Assembly (NCBI GenBank): GCA_020055645.1
Contig: CM034546.1
Coordinates: 69,998,001 to 70,062,000 of the forward strand
Source of the DNA: Tomocerus qinae
Lineage: Eukaryota > Arthropoda > Collembola > Entomobryomorpha > Tomoceridae
DNA: 64,000 nucleotides
Direction: 5' to 3'
Shown: positions 24,300-34,712 of the stretch, piece by piece
How positions within the stretch are numbered: the first letter of the stretch is position 1
Layout of the letters: each line of letters starts with the position of its first letter
The notes under the pieces: generated by a model
What the model was told of the DNA's origin: nothing
Database searches by the model: none
The model's input: only the letters and a program-made list of their open reading frames with translations
Translations under genes and position numbers: made by a program

Positions 24300-25079
24300 A
24301 ATATCTATAAGATTCGTGAAACCATGATGAATTTCAGTTTGCATCTACGTTAGTAATGTAGGCTTTGAATTATGAGCAAAGAGTATAATTATTATCCGCT
24401 ACCTAATTTATATTCAGCCTTGCGACAATTTAAGTGGTCGTTACGTCACATGTGTTCGGTTGCCTGCTAGTGAATCAGAACTCAAAAGCAGTTATTTTGA
24501 TTTACAATAGGACAATATGAAGTAAAAATTGAAATGCATTTCCTTCGTGTATTTATATTTTTCCAAAAGCGCAAGCTTTATTGTTGTAGGTTTTACAAAT
24601 TTTATATTTCCCCTTGCATCTGGAATTTCCTTAACAATAAACCCACCACCAATGTCACTTTAATTATATTTAAATATTAATGTTTACTTATTCCTCCACC
24701 ACTAGAAATTCATTCATTAATAATAACTGATCTATTATAGTCTGCGCTGTATGGTTGTCAATTTTTGGCGATTTCACAATCCATGTTCATGTTCTGTAAA
24801 TGTGCCAAAACATTGACATTAAAATTGCCCTCATTAAAATTGCCCCCACATTTTAAATTTAAATCAAAAAATGACAATCTGTTGGAAAACAACTCACCCC
24901 AACATTGCAAATTGGGCAGAGCTTTATGTCATTTGGTTCAGAAGAATTCCCTGGATCCAAGTTGACTTTTCTAGTGGTTCGACATATTTCTCTTCTTCAC
25001 CTTCTTCTTTCATTAGTTTCACCATTTGTGTCGCTTCAACCTTGGAAATTATATTCTCGTGGATATTCACAAGATTATT
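24300..25079 (-). pseudogene. Unknown gene fragment G', paralogous to 62.4-63.96 kb
   Basis: Read on the minus strand this matches the plus strand of about 62500-63960. Shared coding-like pieces are KVEATQMVKLMKEEGEEE, a CPICN zinc-knuckle-like motif with a donor (GGGTGAGT) just after, an NMNMDCEIAK exon ending in a stop, and GGGFIVKEIPDARGNI. The frame shifts near EPLEK in this copy, and its 5' part is cut off where the NHL fragment begins at 25080. The family is not recognised. It is a decayed or partial copy. Confidence 0.45.
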
Positions 25080-25663
25080 TTCAAATATCCGTGGGATGTC
25101 GCCGTTTCTAAAGATGGACAACTGATCGTCGTCGCCGACTCCAGAAACGCCCGCATCCAGTTCTTCGACTCTACCGGCCGATACATCAGTCAACACCGCG
25201 GACAGTTGCAGTACCCGAGAGGAGTCGCCTTCGACAAAACAGGTACCTTAATTAATTATTCTTCTTTTACTTAGACTTTGCGTAGGTTTCTTGTTTTATT
25301 AAATAATTGAGTCTAATGGGTGGGAACTGTTTTTTGTTGATTATAGGAGACACTGTGTTCGTGACGGACTTCAATCTGCATTGCATGTTGAAGGTGGAGG
25401 TGAGGAGCGGGAGGAGCCAAGTTCTAGTTAACAACTCTCTTCTTCGGCGCCCATCTGGACTCGACGTGGATATCTGTGGCAACGTCATCGTCTGCGATTC
25501 CAGGAACCACTCGCTCAAAGTCTTCAACCCGTCCTCCGGAAAACTTGTCCAGACCATCCACTCCGTTGGCAACAAACACCTGGACCTCCCTTTGGATATT
25601 TCCGTCATGCGTGCTGGATATCTCGCCGTTCTCGACCTCAACGGACGAGTCAGGATCTTCTAG
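25080..25663 (+). pseudogene. NHL gene copy B, 5'-truncated duplicate
   Basis: From TTCAAATATCCGTGG on, 25080-25800 matches 22804-23525 almost base for base, introns included; I see only a one-base difference just after the exon-2 donor (GTACC against GTAAC). It keeps the second half of exon 2 (25080-25242) and all of exon 3 (25347-25663, stop included). The promoter, N-terminus, filamin region and first NHL blades are missing. The junction with fragment G' is abrupt. The duplicate must be very recent, or it is an assembly or haplotype artefact. It cannot make a full propeller. Confidence 0.8.
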
Positions 25664-26545
25664 CCAATCAACACTCTTTTGTCCTCTTCAGTTTACTTCA
25701 ATCTAATTTATTTTGAAACATTTCATAACTTCATTGTTTGTAAATATCATTTTTTAATTTTGACAAATATAATTTTTGTTTATTGTCTGTACATTATGGT
25801 TCTGATTATGTAAGACCTTTTTATAAATAAATCAATTTTATTGAGAATCTACTTATTGTTTGACCTTATTTTTATTGATTTATTTATCATATTTACTCTT
25901 GGAGCCATTATAGGTAGGAACCTTTAGATGTTAGTACATTTTTTGTGATTAACGTTTAGTTTATTTTGCTTAGTTAGTTGGAAGACTTTAACAACACACT
26001 GGAATACAACACAACTTCCAAGAGACTCATAACTTATGAGTCTCTTATCAGTCATAAGGTATAAGATTTGTGGAAGATGAAAATGAAAGAAACTTTACCG
26101 AATAGAACGTGATATAGTTCATTAGTAAATTGTAATAGCAGCAGCAGAGTCACAATTCTTGAAGTAGATGAATAACTAAAGAAGACACCTGCGTATGTTA
26201 CTTCTTCGGGTTTACTTCAAGGACAAGACAAGTTGAGGTTATTTAAAAGGGAGAGTTAAATTTCCAGTAACATAACGGAGTCGTCACACTAATTAACAAA
26301 TATATATACCATATATTTACGCTCCAATGTATTTCGAGGACATGAATTTCTGAACTTCTGCAGAATGTGTTTGCTGAATGTTATTATATTCATACATAAT
26401 ATCATCTACATAAAACACATTGCAGTTTATATAACTATTTAATATGTAAAAATAATTATCAAATATATGGTATTAATATTATCGATGCAGATAATGGGTT
26501 GCAAAAAAATCAGTTGCCATCTATTATAATATCCATATTTTGGGC
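25664..26545. other. NHL 3'-flank repeat, copy B
   Basis: The 3'UTR-like stretch with AATAAA near 25825 and about 600 bp further match the flanks at 23390-23700, 30000-30600, 38000-38450, 45950-46500 and 62330-62400. A near-perfect hairpin (AAGAGACTCATAA, 1 nt, then its complement) lies at 26020-26046. Confidence 0.6.
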
Positions 26546-26547
26546 GT

Positions 26548-27050
26548 ACAGGTCTGTCTAGTGGTCTAAATAGCCGCTTCTCAGGCTGAGGTCTGGAGTT
26601 CGAATCTCTGGAGCGCATCAGGTCTATAAGGTAGTAGTCTGGAGCTGGGAGAAGCTGTCATTGCTGTATATTAGCACAAGTCTGGACATTGGGATTCGCA
26701 TGAGGGGATAAGGTGGGTTGAAGTAGACTGCCATAAGTGATTTGAAGGTGGTCACTGGCGGTCGGCTTACATGTCCCGGTCCCTCTCTGCCTGCTCACCA
26801 GATCGAGTTGCGGGACAGTGTTGAGTCGTTCCGTCTCATGGTTCAGTACTCTTCACTAAGTCTCTCCGTGTAAGTCTGTACACTTAGGAAAGTTGTTCCG
26901 GGAGTCACTGCAAGTAAGCCCTCGCAGCTTGAGCGGTAGCATGGCTTTACTAATCAATAGTAGTAGCCGTGCACACTGTGATAAGCAGCTGCCTGGCACG
27001 GTCGTGCATTTCGTGCCAGATAGAGCGGGTTTGACTTTTGTTTGAAATTT
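26548..27050 (+). mobile_element. tRNA-derived SINE-like element
   Basis: A tRNA-like head at about 26555-26625 has box A (TCTAGTGGTCTA) and a good box B (GAGTTCGAATCTC) with tRNA-like spacing, followed by a GC-richer, tRNA-unrelated body of about 400 bp containing a TCCCGGTCC / GGGACAG hairpin. It is much more GC-rich than its surroundings. No clear tail or target duplication was found, so the right end is approximate. The acceptor stem does not pair well, so it is not called a tRNA gene. Confidence 0.5.
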
Positions 27051-27131
27051 CCTACCTCAGTAATGTTAAATATACGAATTTGTAATAATTACTACTAAAG
27101 CTACGGGCTTCGTCGGTATCTATAAATTACA

Positions 27132-27826
27132 TATCGTCTGCTTAATATTACAAGGTAACAAGCCATTTTATCATGACTGCTACAAAGTAACAAACCATTT
27201 TATCCAGTGTTGTGCAGTGGTTAAAACCACTAGTGGTCATAATGGTCATAATGGTCGAAATGGCCCGGTCAAAAAAAATTAAAAAGTGGTCAAAATGGTC
27301 AAAATGGACAAAATGCCTGTTTGGGGTTAATTGAGACCCCAAGGTAGCTTTTACTGCAACAGTAAACAACAAATACAACTTTCTAAAGATTGCAGTTAAA
27401 AATGATTAGAGAGTGTCATTCTGTAGTCTGATGTTAGTAGAATAGTGTTTCATTGGTTTTAGGCCATATTTCATTATCTAAATATTTTAAATTTCATTTG
27501 CTAGCCTAAGTAACTGTATACTGATATTTTGACCATTTTAGCCATTTTGACCATTTTGACCATTTTGACCAGTGGCCCGGTCAAAATGCAAAAAAGTGGT
27601 CAACAGTACAACACTGATTTTATCATGGCTGAGACAAAGTAACAAACCATTTTATCATGACTGCGACAAGGTAACAAACCTAACTCCTGATACAGTGGTT
27701 TGTTACTTTGTCGCGGTCATGATAAAATGGTTTGTTACTTTGTCTCAGCCATGATAAAATGGTTTGTTACTTTGTAGCAGCCATGATAAAATGGCTTGTT
27801 ACCTTGTAATATTAAGCAGACGATAT
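27132..27826. mobile_element. Foldback element of 31-bp units, with a nested MITE
   Basis: The left arm starts ATATCGTCTGCTTAATATTA and the right arm ends with its complement. Between them, units of about 31 bp containing CATTTTATCATG and ACAAAGTAACAAAC run inward on both sides and meet around 27685, so the whole folds into a long hairpin. The left arm is interrupted by a hAT-type MITE (27205-27616); removing it restores the unit pattern. No coding capacity. Confidence 0.7.
27205..27616. mobile_element. Nested hAT-type MITE
   Basis: 412 bp with ends CAGTGTTGT / ACAACACTG and a perfect target duplication ATTTTATC (27197-27204, 27617-27624). The interior has tandem GGTCAAAATGGTCA blocks at both ends in inverted orientation. 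It lies inside a repeat unit of the foldback element, so it is younger than that element. Confidence 0.85.
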
Positions 27827-28740
27827 ATTGTAAAATCGTTTACGACGAATCCAATGATGTAAACATGTTTGGGTAATGTTGAGAAATCTTCGAGTAAAGT
27901 CAGTTGGAAAATTTTAAGTAGGAGCTAGGAGGTTACATGTTAAGTTCGAGCGAGGAGTGGGAAAGTACCCTGATTTTAAAAGACCAAAGCTGTCAATGTA
28001 TTTATCACACAGTGCCGTGCTCTCCTCGTAACACACACACTATAATATGGCTTAAAAACTTCATATGTATTTCTCGTACCCTTCTCGCTTCAGGCGGCAA
28101 GCCTTTGGTTGTAATTAGTAATTTGACCACTGCACTATGTAGTATTGAATAGGGGCTGTGAGGACAGTTAAATCTGAGAGGCTATCTGGCGGGGCTTTAG
28201 CTTAACCATGCAATTTCCTACTTAGATTTTCGAAATGATTTTTGATGTATGTCAACGGCCCGCAACGCAATGATGTTTACATCATTAGAACCGCCTTGTC
28301 CAAATTGACAATATCTGTAAGTTAGAAGGACCGACGAGGTGCGGTGCTACAGTTATAGCGATTTCAAATTCGCAATTTAACATTAGTAGGGTAGCTACTT
28401 TCAGAGCTTAGCTCCCTCCGCCATCTAAGATTTTTCTACAATGACCAAAACGTTACACGACGGCTCTACAATGTGCACTGCATTAAGTCTTAAGCTTCTA
28501 TTCTTTTCGCTATTAGGAAATACAGATTTATTTATAGCAAGCGTCGTTTAGTTAAATGCTGTATATAATAGCGTTCAAAAACATCCTTTTCTAGCAACAA
28601 TCAGAAAACCACCATCGTCTCGTCCAAAACGGTCTCGATCTCTTGTTCTGACCTGACCTCCCTTTAACTCCTTCCTTTAATTTATCGTCAATGATTAGAC
28701 TTAGTGAGAAGATTGATTTTAGTAAAAAATATCATTACTT
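27827..28740. other. Non-coding, repeat-derived
   Basis: No gene seen. The stretch 28490-28690 is similar in the same orientation to about 45160-45350 (CCTCCCTTTAACTCCTT), so it belongs to the dispersed segment family of this region. Confidence 0.4.
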
Positions 28741-28885
28741 AACGACATATACCTTGATGGACTCGAAGAAAAAGAGAACATAACTGTTACTGACTTACTG
28801 AGTTGTCACTTAAATCAATCAATATAAATAAATCAACCCAAATTGGATCTTTGGTGTATCAAGGATCTTTTCATCATTAAAAAAC

Positions 28886-29010
28886 CAGGGCCGCAGCCAG
28901 AAAAAAATTTCGGGAGGGACCCGACAAATAATAATTGAAAATTTTTGGATTTTAAGGCAAAAATTCCTTTCTTTTTTCGATTTGGGGGGGGGGGGGTCGC
29001 TGCGGCCCTG
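28886..29010. mobile_element. Short MITE, CAGGGCCGCAGCC ends
   Basis: 125 bp with inverted ends CCAGGGCCGCAGCC / GGTCGCTGCGGCCCTG and a G-run. Flanks TTAAAAAA and TTAAGGAA match at 6 of 8 positions. A third terminal type among the short elements here. Confidence 0.6.
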
Positions 29011-30615
29011 TTAAGGAAGATAATATTATGTTCATTTGTAGTTCTTTTAGCAGCATTTTATTATTTAAGAGGATAGGCACATTCCAGGACTCCTAAATAA
29101 TAAATGTTACACCTTTTTGGTTATGTATTTGTGTCTCCCTTGATTAAATTCCTGGGTAAGTGCAGCGTGACTGCTTACATCTACTAGTCAGAAAAATCAT
29201 AAATTATTCATGGCCTTATTAAAAACATTTTACGTCTTTGGATCCATTTTACATAGTTATTTGTTTGAATGTTCACAATCTGAAACAATAAATTAAAGTG
29301 AAAATTAAAGTGGCTTGTAACAAGAATTCAGTCAGATAACACTATGCTAGGGTTATGACAGGTTACCAGTTGTTGAGTTAAACTGATGGTAAAGTTCGAT
29401 TGATTATAATTGAGTTAAATGAGTCAAATGGATCAAAATGAGAAGAATATTAACGAATTGCTTCTTTTCTGTTGTTCAGTCGGCTTCATATATAATGACG
29501 TTTTCCCAACGATTGATGAGTCGAATCAAGAGTGCGTTTGGTCCAGGTCTCGAATTGTCGAGAGAAGTTAAAAAATATCACGATACCAACTACACAATAG
29601 AAATAAGATATTTGAATTTTTATCCCCATACTTTTCACTCTATTACTATTTCTAAACTGAGTTTAGGACACTTGACACTGGACTCATTTAAAATAAGAAT
29701 CAAACTGTCAGATTTTCCATTACTTGCAGGATTTGAAAGATTCATTTGACCACTTGTTATTAAACTGCTTCAGTATTGATAAGATATTCAAACAAATAAT
29801 AATTCTGAATATTTTTTAAATCTAAACAAGAATGAATCGGTAATATTATTATGATGAAATATTTGAAAATTATTCTTACATTTTTTAAAGTCGTAGTAAA
29901 CTAAACTAAAATTAAACTTTGTGAAGCTTTATTCACATAAGGTCAATAAAATATGGTCACGTTTTGAGCCTTCTTTTCAATAAAAAAACATTCATTCAGC
30001 AGAAGTTCAGAAATGCATGTCTTGAAGAAATGTCGGATTATAAGAGTAGCATGGTGATGTAGGGTGACGTCTCCATTATGTTACTGGAAATTAAACACCC
30101 TTCAAAATAACCCCAACTTGTGTTCGAATATTTCCTTGCACTAAACCTGACGAAGTAAGACACGCAAGTGTCTTCATTAATTATTTATCTGCTTCATGAA
30201 TGCTGACGCTTTTACAATTTCCTAATGAACTATTACTATCACGTTCTATTTCCTTGAGTTACTTTAATTTTCACCTTCCCTAAATCTTATAGATCCTTCT
30301 GAAACTTTGAATAGTCTTTCAAGTGCCAATAACTAAAGAAAATGAACTGGAGGTTAATGCTAAGAAATGTTCTCAGAGCTGTCTAAATAGCCCTAAATGT
30401 AAAAAATGATAAAAACCTAAATGAACGTATATTATTTATCAATCCAACTAATTTATTTATAAAAAGTTGTTAAATTTAAACCATAATGTACAGACAGTAA
30501 ACAAATAAATATTATTATTGTCAAAGTGAAAAAAATTATATTTAAAACAAATTATGAAATATTACAAAATTAGAATAGATTGAAATAAACTGAAGATGGC
30601 ATAAGATTGTTGATT

Positions 30616-30690
30616 GACTAGAAGTTAGAAGATCCTGACTCGTCCGTTGAGGTCCAGAACGGGGAGATATCCAGTACATCCAAAATGTTC
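30616..30690 (-). pseudogene. NHL gene 3'-end relic D
   Basis: The minus strand keeps about the last 20 codons of the NHL gene (VLDLNGRVRIF region, with a short insertion before the stop), followed by the conserved 3' flank (30480-30600). Everything upstream is lost. The other inverted-repeat arm has the matching relic at 37610-37690. Confidence 0.65.
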
Positions 30691-31620
30691 AAGCGAATTC
30701 AAGCACATATATTATGGTATTTAGTTTAGATTGGATTATTTATAGATAAACCGAAAATTACTGGGCTCCTTCCACACATATGCAAAGTGTATTAAAAGTA
30801 AGGGTTACACTAGTACATTCTTGCTATCCATATAGTGATGGACAAAACACTTTTAACATAAGTACATTTCATTTATGATATTTGTGAGGAATATGCGGCA
30901 TAAAGTCACATAAATGAAGCCATTCGACTTACTTATAAATATAACATTGCAAAGGCAGACTTTACTAAGAAAATCGTTTTTCAATATAACCTACTTTCTC
31001 TATTATAATAGATTGCTTTGGTTTACTTATCTTCGGCTCCATACAGACTACCAAAGATAAAAATAATAGTATTCATATAGTCTATACAACAATATTTCTG
31101 ACATTTAATACGCTTCCAAATGCTAGCGGCTAAGTACGGGAATCACTGAAAATACGCACACGGTAGATATTTCATAAAAGCATGTATTCTATAAATTTTA
31201 TATAAGTTATGATTATTGGGAGCAACTTATCTGATTGTATAGTTTTACTCTATCTATTCTACGTACGAGCTAGACTGTTCAATTTATTAGGGCACAATCT
31301 ACAGGTAAATATGGAGATCAGGTTCGTGACACAACAACTAAAAATCAGTTATATTCTTCCAACGACGCCGCGCAACGTGTAAAATATTGTTATTTATATA
31401 AAAGAAAAGCCGTCATAAAAATTCGGAATAGGACTAATGCATGTATGTCTTGTTTCAAAACAGCTATATTTGTCGATGAATTTAGAGGCAATGTGTGATG
31501 GCTAGAAATTGATATATATTTCAAAGTTACTCTAGCACTCAGTGAGTCAGTGCTAGGTTTCTGCTAGTAATACTATAATAATAATAATCGATGATAACTG
31601 TCATTAACACCGAGCTACCA

Positions 31621-31978
31621 ATTCGGTTATGTGGATAGTAATAGGAGAGGAGTATGGTACTATACTTAAAGAGTAGCTGGTTGGACGGTGGCCTGGGTCG
31701 TAGAGCTCGGGTTTTGTGATCCCACGTGAACTCACGTAAAACGGTAACCACATCCAACGAAATTTTTGTGTGGGTGTACAAATTTTCTGTGAAGCTGTCA
31801 GTTGTTCGGCGTATAGCGGTAGTCGTTATTGCAGTTGTGAATAGTGGGGTGTGTGCTTTGTAAAATTGTAATTGATCTGGCTATGAAATTCATTACTCGT
31901 ACTAAGAAATCTGTAAATTGAAATATTGTCATGTTTTATGGGCCAAGTGCCCGCAGAAAACATTAATAAAATCAAATC
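31621..31978 (+). mobile_element. SINE with 15-bp target duplication
   Basis: 358 bp between direct repeats AACACCGAGCTACCA (31606-31620 and 31979-31993). A box A-like TAGCTGGTTGG lies near the 5' end and a loose box B follows. The 3' end is an A-rich tail, ATTAATAAAATCAAATCA. The matching place in the other arm (34040-34065) has one copy of the target and no insert, an empty site proving insertion after the duplication. Confidence 0.8.
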
Positions 31979-32332
31979 AACACCGAGCTACCATGAAATC
32001 TTTAAAACTGAAAAATTAGGGTGAAAATGGAAATTTGGGAAAAACTTGAGTAAGAACGATAAATGAGTTTTGGTTCATACAAATTTTTATAATTATATTT
32101 TTTATGTTACAATGACGTATTTATTTATTTTATCTACGTAGATGTGACAATGTCTCTTGTTCAAGAGAAAAATTCAAAACAGAAACACGTGCTATATTAT
32201 ACATAATATGATAGAAAGATAGATGGCTAATCTTCCCCTGGTAAACTGTTTGAATATCGGTTGTGATTATGGATGACATCCAAGTTGAGTTAATGAACAG
32301 CTTTGCTATTGATACATGAAAAAAGTGCCATT

Positions 32333-33739
32333 TCAAAAGCCTTGGAGAACATTTTTGTTAACATTAACAGATAAACATAAATTAATTGAGTTTGAGACTA
32401 TATTATGAAGGATTATTAAGGTGATTCCTCTTCTAAGGTGGAAATACGGGCCTATATTCAACTTCAGTTTTTGACAGCCCTTTAAATTTTTCCTAACACT
32501 TCTGTTTGTACAACTCGACCATTCTCGCTGGAAATTTAGACTTACCGAGTCGACAGTTGCTGCAAGTGGAATCAAAGTGGCCTCGACAATTGTAATTGCC
32601 ATTACCCCTATGGGGAATATTGGATATACGGACATTGGCACAACTCCAATAAATTTAACAGTGCAAAAATTGAACAAAATATGCAATGAGATAGCCAAGA
32701 ATAAGGTAGCGGCACTCATTCGGTTGGCAAATTTAGTATTTACATGTATATTTATGATACGAAGCATTCGATAGAACGACATTGCTTCCTGCGGATTTGC
32801 CCAGAAGTGTTGTTTGGATTTCCTGAACTCTCCTATCCTTGGGTTGATCTTAGTGGACACAATTTTTGCCCAAAATAAAATTAAGCTAGTATATATCAAT
32901 CCTGACTGAATCCCTAAAATTACAGGTGATATTACGTGAATCCAAGCTATGGGTATTGTAAAGAAAATGAGAATTCTTGTTGGTAAGAAATCGATGAAAG
33001 ACAGGTGTGTTTCCAACAGTAGCAGAATAGGATTGAATGGAATGAGGAATATCGCCGGGCCCATGAGAACTCCCACAACTATCCCAGCTGCATTAATAAA
33101 TTGTAAGGTAACCTTCAGCGGAGTAAGTCTCTTGTATGCCCATTTTTCATCCTCGTAGATATACTTGTCTGTAAAATTTAAAAATAAAATCGATATTTTC
33201 CGGTTATAAAAATAACATTAAGATCCTCTAAATTTTAAATGCGCGTGAATTATCAATACTATCTAAGTAACCACAAGGCAATATTTTATAATGACGTGTA
33301 GTGTACACGAAAACTGCCACTGATCAATGAAAAGCGAATACATATTGTAAAACTAATTTTTTAATCAATAGTTACCCAGTAGAAAAGTATCTTGAATAAT
33401 GAGTGCATTCACTTCTCGAATGAAATACTTGTAATTAGATGTAAGCACCCAATTGAAATATAATGACCACGACAGACCTATGGCAACCATTATGAAGACA
33501 ATAATGTAGCCGAGGTGGAGAGTTGGCCTAAAGACTTGAGCTACTAATGTTACTCCCGTGTAAATGTTGAACAATGTAGTAGCAGAAACAAATAATAACC
33601 AGTTTAACATTTGATAACGACTTTTTGTGATGGATACTCTTTTCGTGACAGGATTCCATTGGAAAGGCGACGCCCAGGCTATGGAGCTGAACCACGAGAA
33701 ATACTGATTGTAAGCATCCAGAACAACTACAGTCGTCAT
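32333..33739 (-). CDS. 7-TM gustatory-receptor-like protein, intact
   Basis: Two exons, 33376-33739 and 32333-33168, give exactly 400 codons (399 aa) with a GT-AG intron in phase 1. Hydrophobic segments include MLNWLLFVSATTLFNIYTGV, YIIVFIMVAIGLSWSLYFNW, VVGVLMGPAIFLIPF, ILGIQSGLIYTSLILFW, SAATLFLAISLHILFNFC and VYPIFPIGVMAITIVEATLI. Topology and size fit an insect-type 7-TM chemoreceptor. No TYhhhhhQF signature is visible, so it is a divergent, probably lineage-specific branch; the ligand is unknown. It is paralogous to the broken gene at 5443-7740, with the same intron position (before DKY / KKY). It is the only receptor gene in the window with no defect seen. It lies in the loop of a large inverted repeat. 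Confidence 0.75.
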
Positions 33740-34104
33740 CCTGCAACAATTTAAGATTGGATGTGTTCTTCGGTATAACCTTATTACTTATGTCACCAAA
33801 AATAAATGTTTTCTTTTTAGAGTTTTATTGTTTGCACTAAGCAGTGGTAAAAATAGTCTCACATACACATGACTATTGACATGTAGGATATAAATATACC
33901 TATTACACATTTATTAGACATGAAAGGGGAACACTATATTTAAACAAATTTAAAGAAAGCTTAAATATATCACAATGTTAGATATTTGTTATAGGTATGC
34001 TTTATAGTATTCATCTTTATACCAGCATTGTACCTACTTATACCGTTAAAACTGAAAATGGTAGCTCGGTGTTAATGACAGTTATCAACGATTATTATTA
34101 TTAT

Positions 34105-34267
34105 CAAGCACGTATCTGCAGTGCCCCTAAATATGAGAAAAAGAGAGTATTTTTTCCAAAAAAATTCAAAAATTGGAAAAATTTTTTACCACTACGCGTG
34201 AATATGTCAAGTTTTACATTATTTTTGGTTGCGCCGCCCCTCGACCAAATTTCTGGATACGTGCCTG
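34105..34267. mobile_element. MITE, CAAGCACGTATC family, copy 2
   Basis: 163 bp, CAAGCACGTATCTG to GGATACGTGCCTG, with target duplication ATTATTAT (34097-34104, 34268-34275; low-complexity target). The CGCGTGAATATGTC core is present. The opposite arm near 31570-31590 lacks it. Confidence 0.75.
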
Positions 34268-34712
34268 ATTATTATTATATTATTACTAGCAGAAACCTAA
34301 CACTGAGTGCTAGAGTAAAGTTGAAATATATATCAATTTCTAGCCATCAAACATTAACCCGAAATTCATCGACAAATATAGCTGTTTTGAAACAAGACAT
34401 ACATGCATTAGTCCTATTCCGAATTTTTATAAAGGCTTTTCTTTTATATAAATAGCAATATTTTACACGTTGCGCGATGTTGTTGGAAGAATATAACTGA
34501 TTTTTAGTTGTTGTGTCACGAACCTGATCTCTATATTTACCTGTAGATTGTGCCCTAATAAATTGAACAGTCTACCCCAATTCATTCGCTATAGTTCAAT
34601 TAATTCGCTATAGCCCAATTTGAGCGAGACTTCAAATTTTCAACTGTTTGAGCTGCTCAAACCGTTCAAAAGTTATCTCTACAGGGATATTTCCAAACAG
34701 ATAGATAGAGTA

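Larger units (their letters stand above)
28740..31620. repeat. Left arm of a large inverted repeat
   Basis: Matches the reverse complement of 34040-39650 over nearly its whole length: 31080-31250 against 37060-37260, 29440-29740 against 38740-39040, 28770 against 39620. Identity looks like 85-92% by eye with indels. It carries a MITE (28886-29010) absent from the other arm, and a relic of an NHL gene end at 30616-30690. Open frames here (for example 29438-29749) match frames in the other arm that are not conserved as protein, so they are not called. Confidence 0.75.

Noticed and set aside
26555-26625. Genuine tRNA gene (Leu-like)
   Set aside because: Boxes A and B are good but the acceptor stem does not pair and the transcript continues into a SINE-like body.
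29438-29749. A 103-codon open frame conserved in the inverted arm
   Set aside because: The counterpart at 38.7-39.05 kb has stops and indels in that frame and similarity is equal at all codon positions, so it is repeat DNA.
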